DNA from: Sarcophilus harrisii
Lineage: Eukaryota > Chordata > Mammalia > Dasyuromorphia > Dasyuridae
Length of the DNA: 64,000 nt
Direction: 5' to 3'
Assembly (NCBI RefSeq): GCF_902635505.1
Contig: NC_045432.1
Span: forward strand, 5,639,275 to 5,703,274
Shown here: positions 51,990 to 63,800 of the stretch, piece after piece
Layout: every line of letters starts with the position of its first letter
How positions within the stretch are numbered: the stretch's first letter is position 1
Made by a program: the position numbers and the translations under genes
The notes under the pieces: model-generated
Told to the model about the DNA's origin: nothing
The model's database searches: none
What the model saw: the letters and a program-made list of their open reading frames with translations, nothing else

Positions 51990-53190
51990 CTGTGGCCAAC
52001 CACATTGCAATATAATCGACTACTAGGGTTGTAGCCAAAAATATTATATCCAGAAAAATTAAATATAATACTGAATGGGAAAAAAAAGGAATCAGTGAAC
52101 TCTCAGATTATCAGAATTTGTCTCAAACAAACTAGAACTCATTAGAAAATTCAACACATAAGAGTCAACAACAAAGACTAATTTCAAGGGACTCAATAAG
52201 GACAAACTTTATTTTGATATGTGCAAATTAAACCATATGTCTGAGTGATATCTGTAATTGGGTGACCCAAAAGAAAGATTGTGGCAGAACTGAATATGAT
52301 CTGACTCAAAAAAAGCAAAACTGTCTAGAAAAAGATGAAATTAGTAATTGTGCTTTATGAATGAAATGCAAAGGAAGAACTGATACAGACGCATTAGATG
52401 GGGGAGGAGAGCTGGTAGTTCTGAAAACCTACTCTCATTGGGAATGGGTTAAAGAGGAAACAATACATACATACACCAAGAAGGGTATAGCGCCTTTCAA
52501 AAACTATAAAGAAATAAGGGGGAGAGGGATTAGGATAAGACTGGGTATATAAGAATATATAAATTAAATGGAGTGGGATAAAGATAAGGGAGAAATCTGT
52601 TGGGGGTGATGGTAACATTAAGTAATGGCAAGGCAAGTTAAGAGGTAGAAATAAAGTAGAAGACTTAGCAGGAATAGGAAACGAGATAGACACAAAGATA
52701 ATAGCAATGATCAGGAATAGAATTTATTAGGGGAAAAAGTAGGGGTAGTAATTATTGATTTCAGACAGTTAAAAAAAGATTCAGTTAAAAGAGAAATCTA
52801 CATTATGTGTCAGCCATATTAATATTGTTTTAGATGTACGTATGTGTATATCCACATATATGTCTGTGTGTATATATGTAAGAGAGGTGTGTGTGTGTGT
52901 GTGTGTGTATGCTTAAATGTATTCATGCTTAACTGTAGCCTGCTTAAGGGAGTAGGGGGAGAGGAAAGGGGGGAAAAAAGAATAAAAAGGACATGCCAGA
53001 AAACAAAAGAAAACCTACAGAGAAGCAAAGAAAAGATGGACACGTCTGATGTATTCTAGTTTATAAGCCTTCTTGAAATGGAAATTATGTATTCAGAATA
53101 CTTCTTTATGTTTTGCTGCACACTTGACAATTTTTTTTCTTTTTCTGTTTTGTATTTAAGTGTCAAATACATAAGTATATTAAAAAGAAA
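51990..53190 (+). mobile_element. HAL1-like element: ORF1 tail and 3' UTR, plus strand
   Basis: At 52020-52190, wording such as GTAGCCAAAAATATTATATC and AAATATAATACTGAATGGG parallels the ORF1 end of the HAL1 at 63.58-63.75 kb. It is followed by the 3' UTR family with GAGCTGGTAGTTCTGAAAAC, GAAGGGTATAGCGCCTTTCA, AACTGTAGCCTGCTTAAGGG and an AT-rich tail. No ORF2 lies between. A (GT)n run occupies about 52888-52908. Confidence 0.65.
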
Positions 53191-53239
53191 GGGGGGGACC
53201 TAGAATTTAGTGGATGAAACTACCCTCTTCAAAAAACTT

Positions 53240-53650
53240 TACGGGTGATTGATGCCTGTTTGTTTTTGCACTGATCATTTTTTGATTTACATGTCCCTTC
53301 TACCCTCCCAAGTATCACCAGTGAATGTTCCCTTGTTGAAAACCTGATAGATGCTTCCACTTTTGGAACAATTTGGCCCTCTCTACCAGAAGGACGGAGG
53401 CGTGTTTCCCCGTTTCTTCTCTCATTGCATTTCTGCTGCAAGTTCAGCTGCCTCATTGTGCTGCTTTCATTTACTCGATTGTAGTCATGATGTCTGTTCT
53501 CATGGCTCTGTTTACTTTGCTTTTTGCTTAGGAATTAATAACCATGCAGATTTTCCCATGTTTTTCAGATTCCTCACATTAATATTTTCGTATGCTTTAG
53601 TAGTATTCTATTTTGATGCAATCCCTCATATTCACATTTGATTGACTTGA
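53240..53650 (-). mobile_element. Old L1-like fragment
   Basis: Faint antisense L1 ORF2 C-terminal wording is seen, for example AGTAGTATTCTATTTTGATG where younger copies have an ACAATAATATTCCATAAC-like stretch. Strongly diverged; the borders are rough. Confidence 0.35.
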
Positions 53651-54989
53651 ATTCAAGTCTACATGCCAGGCAAATAGCAAAAGAAATTTACAATTGACAT
53701 TATATGGGTGGACCCTGTTGAGTGTACCCTAGAATGGGCTTGAGCTACAATCTGTTAGTCCCACAGTTGGAGTTCGGGCCCCATGAGTCTTTCACAATCT
53801 TTTGCCCCAGTGACTGATTCTCGAACCTCCTCCATCATAGCCATAGGTGTTCTCTTCAGTTAGTTACCACCTGCTGTGCTCCTGGAGCTTGTGTGAGTCA
53901 CTGGGAGGGTACAAAGTTCCAATGAAATGCCTGGAGGGGGGGAGCACCCAGCATTCCAAGAGAAATGGTATTTGTTTTTGTAGACATGTGCTTTTGTACG
54001 GATGCGTATCTGATTATATGTGCGTACAGCATACATAACATCATGTGATGAGGGGGATAGGGGAAAGGGAAGACAGTACTGGCTGAGGGGTCTGGGAAAG
54101 GCCTGAGGCAGAACATGGAACTTGAGCTGAGCCCTGAAAGGAAGATGGGGTTTCCACTAGATGCAGATGGAGGGGAAATATACTCCAGGTACTAAGGGGA
54201 GATGGAATATAATGTGGGAGGAGCAAGAAGGAAGCTTAGACTAATTGCAGAGCACTGGGTGATAAGGCTAGAAAGGTAGTCTGGGGCTTGAAATATTCAA
54301 AAGACAAGTTGCTATTTCATCTTGAAGGAGCTCTAGGGAGCCCGCTGGGTTTCGAGTTGGGGATGTGACATGGACACAGTTGTGCTGTAGGGAAATCATT
54401 TGCATGGTTTAGGCTGGTAGTAGGGTTAAAGAGAGGGACGGTTAGGATTACACGAATGAGGCGTGAGAGTTTTATCCTGGTCCTGCTAAGTTCCTTCTAC
54501 TTTGTGTTTTCTTGGCCCCTTGGTAAAGCAGGAAGAAGAAATAATGACTTGGGGAATTATCCTCTAGCAACCCTCCCGCACACTTCTTTTTGTATTGTTT
54601 CCCCTCCTGCAGCTACTCTAGCTTGACCTGTTTTGGTTTTCCATTTGAAAGTAAGTTTTGGTTCCAGCCTCTTTCCATTTAGTTGCACTTGGCAAAAAAA
54701 AAAAAAAAAAAAAAATTATAATATTTTCATTCGGTTGTTGTCACAGCAACAATCTCAGATGGATTTACTCTCTTGATTTAAATTTCGAAATTTAAAGAGA
54801 CCCTGGGTCCTTTTCAAGTACAATTGTTTAAAGAAACTGTATTGGACCTGATAGACAATTTAAGGGGTTTTCTAGAATAATTTTAGTAAGCTTTACTATA
54901 CTGACTTTATTTTCAGTTGTTCATTACCAGTAACAGGTGCACTAAAGACATTTTAGTATATATGGAAACTTCCATTCTGCCTTTGACCT

Positions 54990-55270
54990 CTTTGGAGTAC
55001 ATATGGACTATAGTGGAATCACCGTCATAGTGTCCTAATTCCAAATTGTTTTCTGGAATGCTTCAACCAATTCATGGTTCCATTAACAGTTCATTATTGT
55101 GCTTGTCTTCCCTTTTCCTGTTTTTTAAAATCATGTTTGTTAATTTGGTGAGTGGGAGGTGAAACTTTAAGGTTATTTTTCTGTGTATTTCTCTTATTAA
55201 TGATTAGGAACATTTAAAAATTCATTATCAATAGTTTGTATTTCTTCTTTTGAACTTCCTTTTCTTTTGG
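54990..55270 (-). mobile_element. Old L1 ORF2 fragment
   Basis: TTCTGGAATGCTTCAACCAA, CATGGTTCCATTAACAGTTC, TGTGTATTTCTCTTATTAAT and AGGAACATTTAAAAATTC follow the antisense ORF2 region of the younger L1 at about 4150-4340. Old and truncated. Confidence 0.6.
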
Positions 55271-55640
55271 ATAATGGTTCTTTGTTTGAAATTTCTTTCA
55301 AAGATTTTCAAAGATGAACTTTTTCCTGGGATGATGAAAGCTAAGCAATATGAATTTATACAGCCAAGTTTTTATGGGAGGAATATAAATGGTAAAAAAA
55401 AAAAAAAAAAACCCTTTATCCAGTTGTGGAATATTGAAATTGGGGGGAGGGACCCTCTTGAAGATTGTGGAAACTCTCTATTATTCTCAAAGAGGTCCAT
55501 GATATCAGGGAGTTTAGAGCCAGCCCCCAAAAGTCACAGTGAGTCACTTTTCCAGCCCAGGGCAGCTTAGGAAGCTAGGTAGGGACCCGGGGCTGGCCAA
55601 GAGCACAGGCCAGTGGCATTTGCAGGAAGCATTCTAGCAC

Positions 55641-58600
55641 TCAGGGTGATGAGGTCTAGGTTTGGGGTACCCAAATGAAATTAGGGTATACTTGAGGTCT
55701 GGTGGCAGGTTCGGGGTACTGGCAGTCAAATAGAGCTCTCCTGCAACCCCTTTGGATTCGGCACAAGGTTAAGGAGTTAAATGAAGTCCAGTGGTGGCGC
55801 GAGTCCCCTGGAAAGGAATTTACAGGCCTGAAAAGCTAGATTGATAAAAGAGGTTTATTTATGGGGCTTGGAAGTAAGGTTAAAGTATAGTTAAGGAAAT
55901 AGGTGAAAGTACAGATAAGAGGATACCAGAAACAGTGTTCTAGTGGGCAGAGGGTCCTTGGTGCCACGCATGGTGCAGGCATGTTTCGATCCTCTGCAAA
56001 GAGAAGGCTCCAGCTTGGCTCTTTCATAATGAGAGATTTAGCTAAAAGGGCTCGTGGGTGGAGTCCCAAGTTGGCTCAGATCCGATGGGGGCTGGGAGAA
56101 GAGCCCAAGTTGGCTCAGATCCGGTGGGGGCTGGGACAGGCCCAGATCTCCTATTGGAATTCAAAGGGATGCTTTTGACCAGGATGTGTGAATCAAAGGT
56201 CCCGGCTTCCTGAGTTGTAATGCATCAGCCGGGAGGGGTTGGGAATCAGAAAGGAATAAATCAATCTGAAAAGACTAGTTTCTTAAAGGGACCATAACCC
56301 GCATCATTCCCACCTCAAGCAGTTAAAACTTGAATTCATTTAAGAAAAAAAAAAAAAGAAAGAAAGAAAAAGGACTTAGGGCAGTCTCTTATTGAGGCAG
56401 AATTGAAGATTTTTCTCCTTCAAGGCTTTTCAGAGTTCCGGGGTCCCCTCTTCATTCCCCCCTCTAGCAGTCACCTCCAAATGCATGTGGGAAAAGGGGC
56501 ACCGATCTCCTCTTAACTGCTTCGAGCTGGCAAGGGTCGTAGAGATTTGGGGGTTCATGCCAGGAGGTGAGGCAGGAGGTGTGTGGGATGGCAGCAGGGC
56601 ATCTAAGGGGTGTTTGTCCTGGTCAGTCGTCCCCAGTCAGTGGTCCCATGTTCTACTGGCCGAAGGGCAGTTGAGAATCCAAAGTTTGAAGTCTAGAGAA
56701 AATGGATCTCAGGGGCAGATTAAAAGTGGGGTGTCCTCCAGGGTGGAGATGGCGATTCGGGAATGGGGCAAAGCATCAGGGCCACAAGAGATTCTTTGTC
56801 TATAGTAAAAGGTGTTAAGTAGCAAGGGTCTCCAGACACTTCTGCCAGTGATCCCCCTTTGACCTGTCCCCTGCTGTAGAAAGGTGACATGGTGGGCTTG
56901 CCTCAGTGAAAAAAAATAAAGGCTAGCCAAGGAGAGGTGGTGGGAGTGGGTGTGTTCTCCATTCAGTAGCTCCCGCCTAACCAGACAGTATTCCTAGTCC
57001 ATGGCCCCTGGGCCCTTGAGCTGCAGTGCCAGAGAAACTGAGGTAGAACTGTGACTGGACAGGGCAAGGGAGAATTTGTCAGGGGCCAGGTATAGAACAG
57101 AGAACAAGTCTAGAGAGAGCTTGAGCAAAAGACAACAGGAAAGGCAGGTTCACCCAATTGAAAGTGGGTAAGGAGTTTTCAAATAGTTTTAGTCTCTCCC
57201 TCTAACTCCTCATTTCCTGCTGCAGTCTGGGACTGAGAGAAGAAGAGAAAGAGAGAAGCCATCTTCACCCTCTTAACAATGTAATTTGCCTTGATCTGGA
57301 TTTTTTCCCCCAGGCATCATTCCAAAGGTCTTTCTTGAAGCTGCAACCTGGCCAGGGTTGGAGCTTAGAAAAGAAACCTTTCGTTGTTGGCAGGGGCATA
57401 GAACGCCAATCCAGAAAAATAGGAGAGAAGGTGCTAAGAGCAAAAGGTCTTGGGACTGAGAAAATTAGGAGCGAAAGAGTTCCCACCTGTGAGGTTCGGT
57501 AGGAAAGAGAGACAGGCAGACAGACACACACACACATAGCCTGGTTTAGCTAGGTTATCTCTTATCTCTCCACAGCAACTGAGAAAAGTTTAAGGAAGTG
57601 CCCTGAGGCTAGGGATAAAACCCCAGGGCAGTTTGGAATCCCCTGTCTTGGTAAAAGGCTGTGATGGGAGGCACTGCTCTGAGGCAGGATGACCAAATCA
57701 GGGAAACTGAGTCCCGTTGTAAAATGTATGGGACAAGCATGCTTCTTAGGGCTGGAAGCTGTGGCTTTTTAAGAGGCAAAAAGATCTGGGAGGGGCGCGG
57801 CCCCCTTGTCCAGATTACTAGCAAAGTTCTGTTTTAAAAGTTGATGGGAAACTTTTCCAGAGATTTGAGAGGATAAGATCGAGTCCCCAATCTCCCCACT
57901 GTACAGTAACAGGATGGGAGCATTTAAATGGCAGGTTGCCAAGCCACATGGGAGAGTCTGAACCAGGCCTTGAGTTCTGGGATCCCCACTCCATGGGGGA
58001 GGGGGAGAGAGGGTGGAGGAGGAAGAGAGGCCATCTTACCCGGCACGGTGCCTCCCAAATAGCAAGGACTCCTCTGGCGACTCCACGCAGGAACTTAAGG
58101 GCAGGGCAGCTGGTCTAAGCCCCCAAATCTTGCTGGGGGAGCAAGACAGAAGGAGAGACCGCTCACCCCTGTCCAGGGAGTAGCAGCCGTGGGCAGAGAC
58201 ACTCTAAACTCACCCCAGTTCAGTGACCTTTCTCCTCGTGGCTACAGCCTGATAATTAGAGACACCATTGCATTTAACAGTGGAGGGGGGGAAGGGCTCA
58301 AACTCGGCTCCTCTTAAGTTTCTCTGGTTATCTCCCCAGAACAGATCAAAGAGAGTGCTGACCTGGGACCCCCCACCCCCCACCCAGAGGGGTGGGGTCC
58401 CCGGAACGGCCATATGTCTCCTTGGTCTGGGGGGGGTGGGTATTAAAGAGACACTTCCTCTCTTGTCTCTCAGAGTCCTTGCCTGAGAGCAGGGCTTTCT
58501 GGTGAGAGAAAAATTAGAAATGCGTTGAGATGCAAAGGAAGGGCCTTTGTCTCTGGAGGGGTTTGGACAGAAGGAGTTTCCTCTAGCCAAGCATCTGCTC

Positions 58601-59511
58601 CAGGAAGGATTTTAGAGGCAGAGGAGTGTCTAGATTGTGGACTGGGAAAAGCTTTTAGTTTTCCCAAATTCTTGCAGCCTCTCTCATATCTCTAGAGACA
58701 GAGAGCAGACAAAAGAAGGCCTTCTGTCAATCTGCAGCAATTCCTAAAGAATTGTGCACCAAGTGGTGTGGGTGTCCACTTCAGCATCGGGAAAGAAAAA
58801 AGTCTTTTACCTTGTCCAGAGTTCCGGATTTCCTGGTCTTGCTATCTCTAAAAATAGTGTGGGATACATTGTTGGTGGAATTGTGAATACATCCAGCCAT
58901 TCTGGAGAGCAATTTGGAACTATGCCCAAAAAGTTATCATACTGTGCATATCTTCGGATCCAGCAGTGTTTCTACTGGGCTTATATCCCAGAGAGATCTT
59001 AAAGAATGGAAAGGGACATGTATGTGCAAGAATGTTTGTGGCAGCCCTGTTTGTAGTGGCCAGAAACTGGAAACTGAGTGGATGCCCATCAGTTGGAGAA
59101 TGGCTGAATAAATTGTGGTATATGAATGTGATGGAATATTATTGTTCGGTAAGAAATGACCAGCAGGAGGATTTCAGAAAGGCCTGGAGAGACTTACACG
59201 AACTGATGCTGAGGGAAATGAGCAAGACCAGGAGATCATTATCTACTTCAACAACAATACTATATGAGGATCAATTCTGATGGACGTGACCCTCTTCAAC
59301 AATGAGATGAAGCAAATCAGTTCCAATAGAGCAGTAATGAACTGAACCAGCTACACCCAGGGAAAGAACTTTGGGAGATGACTATGAACCACTACATAGA
59401 ATTCCCAATCCCTCTATTTTTGTCTGCCTGCATTTTTTATTTCCTTCGCAGGTTAATTGTACACTATTTCAAAGTCCGACTCTTTTTATACAGCAAAATA
59501 ACTGTTTGGAC

Positions 59512-59558
<47 letters not shown>

Positions 59559-61100
59559 ATTTAACTTATACTTTAACACATTTAATGTGTACTGCTCAAC
59601 CTGCCATCTGGGGGAGGGGATGGGGAGAAGGAGGGGAAAAATTGGAACAAAAGGTTTTGCAATTGTCAATGCTGAAAAGTTACCCATGCATATATCTTGT
59701 AAATAAAAAGCTATAATTAAAAAAAAAAGAAAAAAGAAAGAAAGTGGGAAGGCAAGATAAAAGACAAATTTGGGGTTTCAAGCTACTGTGGTTAGAAGGA
59801 TGGTAATGTCATCAGACTTTCAGTTTGATAAATGTTTAAAGTGACAAAATTTGTGATATGGAATAAATAAGTTTGATAATTTCTTCTCCCTCTACATTTG
59901 AAAGTTTTAAAATACCAAATTGTTTTTTCTTCTGAATTTTCCTCATGTATTCTTACTTTCCTTATGTAGCAAATGTGGTTAGTGTGCATACATGAATTAT
60001 CTCTCTCTCTCATTTGGATTTTGGTTAAACAGCTACTAAACTAAAGCTCTCAGCCTTGAAAATTCCCCTTCCATACCACTCGTCCAGCCTGTGCATCATT
60101 AGTGCCATTCAGATGGAAATGCTGGCAGGATGCAATATTGCTAACAGATTGTACTCTTTCCCCGAAACTGCATTATTGAGCACATATTTGGACATTTAAT
60201 GGACTTCTCAGTAAATATCATCAACTCACTAAAAAAATAAATAATAAAAATAGAGTGTGACCAAAAGAGGCCTTTTTGCCTGAAATGCAAATACTCTCCA
60301 CAGGAGAATACTGCCTGCAGCCCAGACCCGGTCTGGCTGCCCACTAGGCAAGATAGGGTGAGATGAAAGTATTCTTCCCAGAAGAATACTGCACGAACAG
60401 CTCAAAACCCAGATTGGTTCTGAGTGCCCTGAAAAATTTGGGATTCTGTTTGGTCGCCAAATTATGTCTAGTTTTCGGGGATCTTGGTCAGGGAAGCAAA
60501 TGATGAGGTCTAGGTTTGGGTACCTAAATGAAATTAGGGTTTAATTGAGGTCTAGTGGCAGGTTCGGGGTACAGGGAGTCAAATAGAGCTCCCCTGCAAT
60601 CCCTTTGGATTCAGTGCAAGGATATGGGGTTAAATGAGGTCTAGTGGTGGTACGAGAGTCCCCTGCAAAGGAATTTACAGGCCCCAAAACCTAGATTGAT
60701 AAAAGAGGTTTATTATGGGGTTTGGAAGTAAGGTTCAAGTCTAGTTAAGGAAATAGGTGAAGATAGAGATAAGAGGACACCAGAAACAGGGTTCCCGTGG
60801 GCAGAGGGTCCTTGGTGCCAGGCATGGTGCTGGCATGTTTCAACCCTCTGCAAAAAGAGGGTTCCAGCTTGGCTCTTTTCTAATGAGAGATTTAGCTAAA
60901 GGGGCCTGTGGGTGGAGTCCCAAGTGGGCTCCTCCCTGGGTTTCAGCTGGAATTTGAATTCAGTGGGACTGAGGACCCCACCCAGACAACACAGATGGAG
61001 CTGTTTGTCCTTGGGGCAGAGTTGAAGGAGATTTTCTCCATCAAGGATTTTCAGAGTTTCGGGCTCCCCTCTTCACTAGCAGCCACCACCTCTATAGCTA
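55641..61100 (-). mobile_element. LTR-flanked endogenous retrovirus fossil, minus orientation
   Basis: Two similar segments in the same orientation lie about 4.9 kb apart, at roughly 55641-56480 and 60462-61100. Shared words include GATGAGGTCTAGGTTTGG and GATTGATAAAAGAGGTTTAT, the latter giving AATAAA on the minus strand and hence the orientation. Just inside the right copy, TTTGGCGACCA on the minus strand (60461-60451) resembles a primer binding site. The left copy carries an extra two-unit tandem repeat of about 37 bp at 56066-56140. The region between has no recognisable gag, pol or env and contains a later L1 insertion at 58848-59735. It looks thoroughly broken and old. A duplication of another kind of repeat is an alternative reading. 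Confidence 0.55.
58848..59735 (+). mobile_element. 5'-truncated L1 3' end with (TA)n, inserted in the LTR fossil
   Basis: A plus-strand L1 end. The ORF2 C-terminus reads MFVAALFVVARNWKLSGCPS followed by VGEWLNKLWYMNVMEYYCSV and runs to a stop at about 59280. The 3' UTR contains an uninterrupted (TA)n of about 40 bases at 59517-59556, and a poly(A) tail follows AATAAAAAGC near 59700. The open C-terminal frame of 104 codons shows this is one of the youngest L1 pieces in the window. Confidence 0.9.
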
Positions 61101-61188
61101 GCACCCAATTTCAGGTCCTAGATCAAGAGCAGAGAGGAGTAATGATGAGTGTGGTCACCAGCTGTGAACCAAGCAAGGAACATGTTGC

Positions 61189-61361
61189 AGAAACATACCC
61201 GTGTGGGGAGCAGCTAGGTGGCACTGATAGAGCACCAGCCCTGAAGTTAGAAGGACTGGTCTCAGACACTTCACACTTCCTAGCTGTGTGACCCTGGGCG
61301 AGTCACTTAGTCCCAATTACCTCAGCAAATTAAAAAAAAAGAAAGAAACATACCTGTGTGG
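61189..61361 (+). mobile_element. tRNA-derived SINE with 18-bp target-site duplication
   Basis: The SINE occupies 61207-61343. The head is GGAGCAGCTAGGTGGCACTG, followed by GAGCACCAGCCCTGAAGTTA, TAGCTGTGTGACCCTGGGCG and an A-rich tail. It is flanked by AGAAACATACCYGTGTGG at 61189-61206 and 61344-61361, which differ at one of 18 positions. The A tail and long duplication fit mobilisation by L1. Confidence 0.92.
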
Positions 61362-61689
61362 CTCTGATCCAGGGATAGAACAGTAACTCATTTCTAGCCT
61401 TTCCCCAGTACCATGAGCCTACACTAGGATAACTAAGCCAGGAATCCCAGACCACAGGAGAACCTCCCAGCAGGCCAGTAGTGGGTGAGTCCAGTAACTA
61501 TCTGCTGAGACTCCCAATCAGGGACCAGATGCAAGCTGGGTTAGGAACTTGCAGAGCACAGACTAAGAGGGCAGAGAACAGACCTCATATAGTATCACTT
61601 TGCCTTTGGGAGCGCAGAAAACCTGCAGGGTCTCAACCAGAGATGTAAAAGCAGCAGAAGAACATAACAAAAAGTAATACTGATAATAG

Positions 61690-61870
61690 CTAATAATTGT
61701 ATTTAGATGTGCATAGCACTGCACAAAGTGTTTTATAACTATCTCATTTGATTCTTACCACAACCTGGGAAGTAGGTGCTATTTCATCTGTATTTTATAG
61801 AGGAAGAAACGGAGGCAGGCAGAGGTGAAGCTACTTGACCAGATCAGAATTCAGCACTAATATTAAATCC
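61690..61870 (-). repeat. MIR/Mon1-type SINE relic
   Basis: CTAATAATTGTATTTAGATG, GCACAAAGTGTTTTATAACT, CTCATTTGATTCTTACCACA and TTATAGAGGAAGAAACGGAG follow the same order as the element at 2750-2990. It lies directly upstream of the HAL1 ORF1 segment. Confidence 0.65.
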
Positions 61871-61879
61871 AGTCAAGAA

Positions 61880-63800
61880 ACTGGCTGGAAGAATAAGCAA
61901 ACAAAAAAGGAACCCAAACATAAAGAGCTGCTATAGTGACAGGGAAATTCAAGGTACAAACTCAGAAGAAAATGACTTGAAAACATCTCTAAGCAAAACC
62001 TCAAAGAATAATGTAGCTGGGACACTAGTCTAACAAGAATTCCTAAAAGAAATTAAATAGAAGAACAAAAAGATGACACTTAAAAAAAATTTTTTTTTAA
62101 TTTATTTATTCGCAGAGCATATGCTTGGGTAATTTTTCCAACACTGACCCTTGCAAAACCTTTTCTTCCAAATTTTCCCCACCTTCCCCCCTCCCTCCTG
62201 CCCTAGCCAGCAGGTAGTCTAATACATGTTAAATATGTTGAAATATATATATGTTAAATCCAATATATGCACGCATATTTGTACCATTATCTTGCTGCAC
62301 AAGAACAATCAGATCAAGAAGGAAGGAAAAGAAAAACTGAGAAAGAAAACAAAATGCAAGCAAACAACAACAGAGAGACTGAGAATGCTATGTTGTGGTC
62401 CACGCTCAGTTCCCATGGTCCTCTCTCTGGGTGTAGATGGTTCTCTACTGCACAAATGGAAGTGATTCGAATCATCTCATTGTTGAAGAGAGCCACGTCC
62501 ATCAGAATTGATCATCATATAGTATTGTTGTTGAAGTAGATAATGATCTCCTGATCTTGCTCATTTCACTCAGCATCAGTTCATGTAAGTCTCTCCAGGC
62601 CTTTTTGAAATCCTCCTGCTGGTCATTTCTTACAGAACAATAATATTCCATAACATTTATATACCACATCGTATTCAGCCATTCTCCAATTGATGGGCAG
62701 CCACTCAGTTTCCAGTTTCTGGCCACTACAAAGAGGGCTGCCACAAACATTAGTGCACATACAGGTCCCTTTCCCTTCTTTATGATCTCTTTGGGATATA
62801 AGTCCAGTAGTCACACTGCTGGGTCAAGGGGATGCACAATTTGATAACTTGTTGAGCATAGTTCGAAACTGCTCTCCAGAATGGCTGGATGCCTTCACAG
62901 TTCCATCAGCAATGTAAAAAAGATGACTTTTTTAAAAAAACAAATAAGAACAATAGAGGGAAAAACAGGAAAAGAAATGAGAGTGATTAAAGAAAGTTAT
63001 GAAAAGAGAATTAACAAATTTGTAAAAGAGGTACTGAACATTACTGAAGAAAAGAATTCTTTAAAATTAGAATTGACCAAAGAGGTACAAAACCTTACTG
63101 AAGAAAATAGCTCCTTAAATTGACTAATAGAATTAGCTAGTGACTCCATGACACTTCAAGGATTAATAAACAAAGTCAAAAGATAAGGAAAATAGAAGAA
63201 AATGTGAAATATTTTATAGGAAAAAATTGACCTGCAAAATAGATTGAGGAGAGAGAGATTTAATTTTATTACCCAAAAGCCATGAACAAGAAAAAGAACA
63301 TTGACATCATATTTCTAGGAATTATAAAAGAAAACTGCTCAAATCTCTTAGAATTAGAGGACAAAATAAAAAAATGAAAAAAATCTACTGGGTCACTCCC
63401 TGAACCATATTCATTTCAAAAAACCCCAAATATTATAGCCAAAATCTAGAACTCTCAGGTCAAGGAGACAATGGTGTGAGTAGCAAGAAAAAAAGAATCA
63501 AGTACAGCGGACCCACACTTGGGATCACATAAGATTTAGTAGTTACCAACATGATGGTGATATTCAGGAAAGCAAAAGATCTAGAATTATAGCCAAAAAT
63601 AACCTATCCAAGCCAAACTGAGCATAATATTGCAGAGTGAAAATGGATATTTAGTGAAATAGAGGATTTCCAAGCATTTCTGATAAAAAGATCATAACTG
63701 AATAGAAAATTTGATATTTGAACACAAGACCCAGGAGAAGCATAATAAGGTATGAGTGAGAACTCATAATGGAGTAAACAGGGTAAAACTGTTTACACTA
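61880..63800 (+). mobile_element. HAL1-like ORF1 region, interrupted by a young L1
   Basis: Left and right of an inserted L1 lies an L1-type ORF1 in plus orientation. A coiled-coil stretch at 62929-63123 reads IRTIEGKTGKEMRVIKESYE, then KRINKFVKEVLNITEEKNSL and LTKEVQNLTEENSSLN, with heptad-like spacing. Further right, wording for the ORF1 C-terminal half runs to about 63780. The 63.58-63.75 kb part parallels the ORF1 tail of the 52-kb HAL1. Several stops and frameshifts interrupt it. Whether it ends as HAL1 (3' UTR next) or L1 (ORF2 next) would be decided beyond the window. Confidence 0.6.
62067..62927 (-). mobile_element. 5'-truncated L1 3' end with 11-bp target-site duplication
   Basis: A minus-strand L1 end lies at about 62078-62916. 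It has a poly(A) end next to a T run at 62090-62100 and the ORF2 C-terminus at 62750-62502 (MFVAALFVVARNWKLSGCPS, then IGEWLNTMWYINVMEYYCSV). It is bordered by AAAAAGATGAC at 62067-62077 and again at 62917-62927. Removing it restores a continuous HAL1 ORF1 text, which confirms the insertion. Confidence 0.93.

Noticed and set aside
58966-59280. 104-codon frame with MFVAALFVVARNWK
   Set aside because: Not a host gene. It is the L1 ORF2 C-terminus, with parallel copies at 3777-4034 and 62502-62750.
62881-63123. 80-codon coiled-coil frame
   Set aside because: Not a host gene. It is HAL1/L1 ORF1, and its first residues come from the inserted L1.
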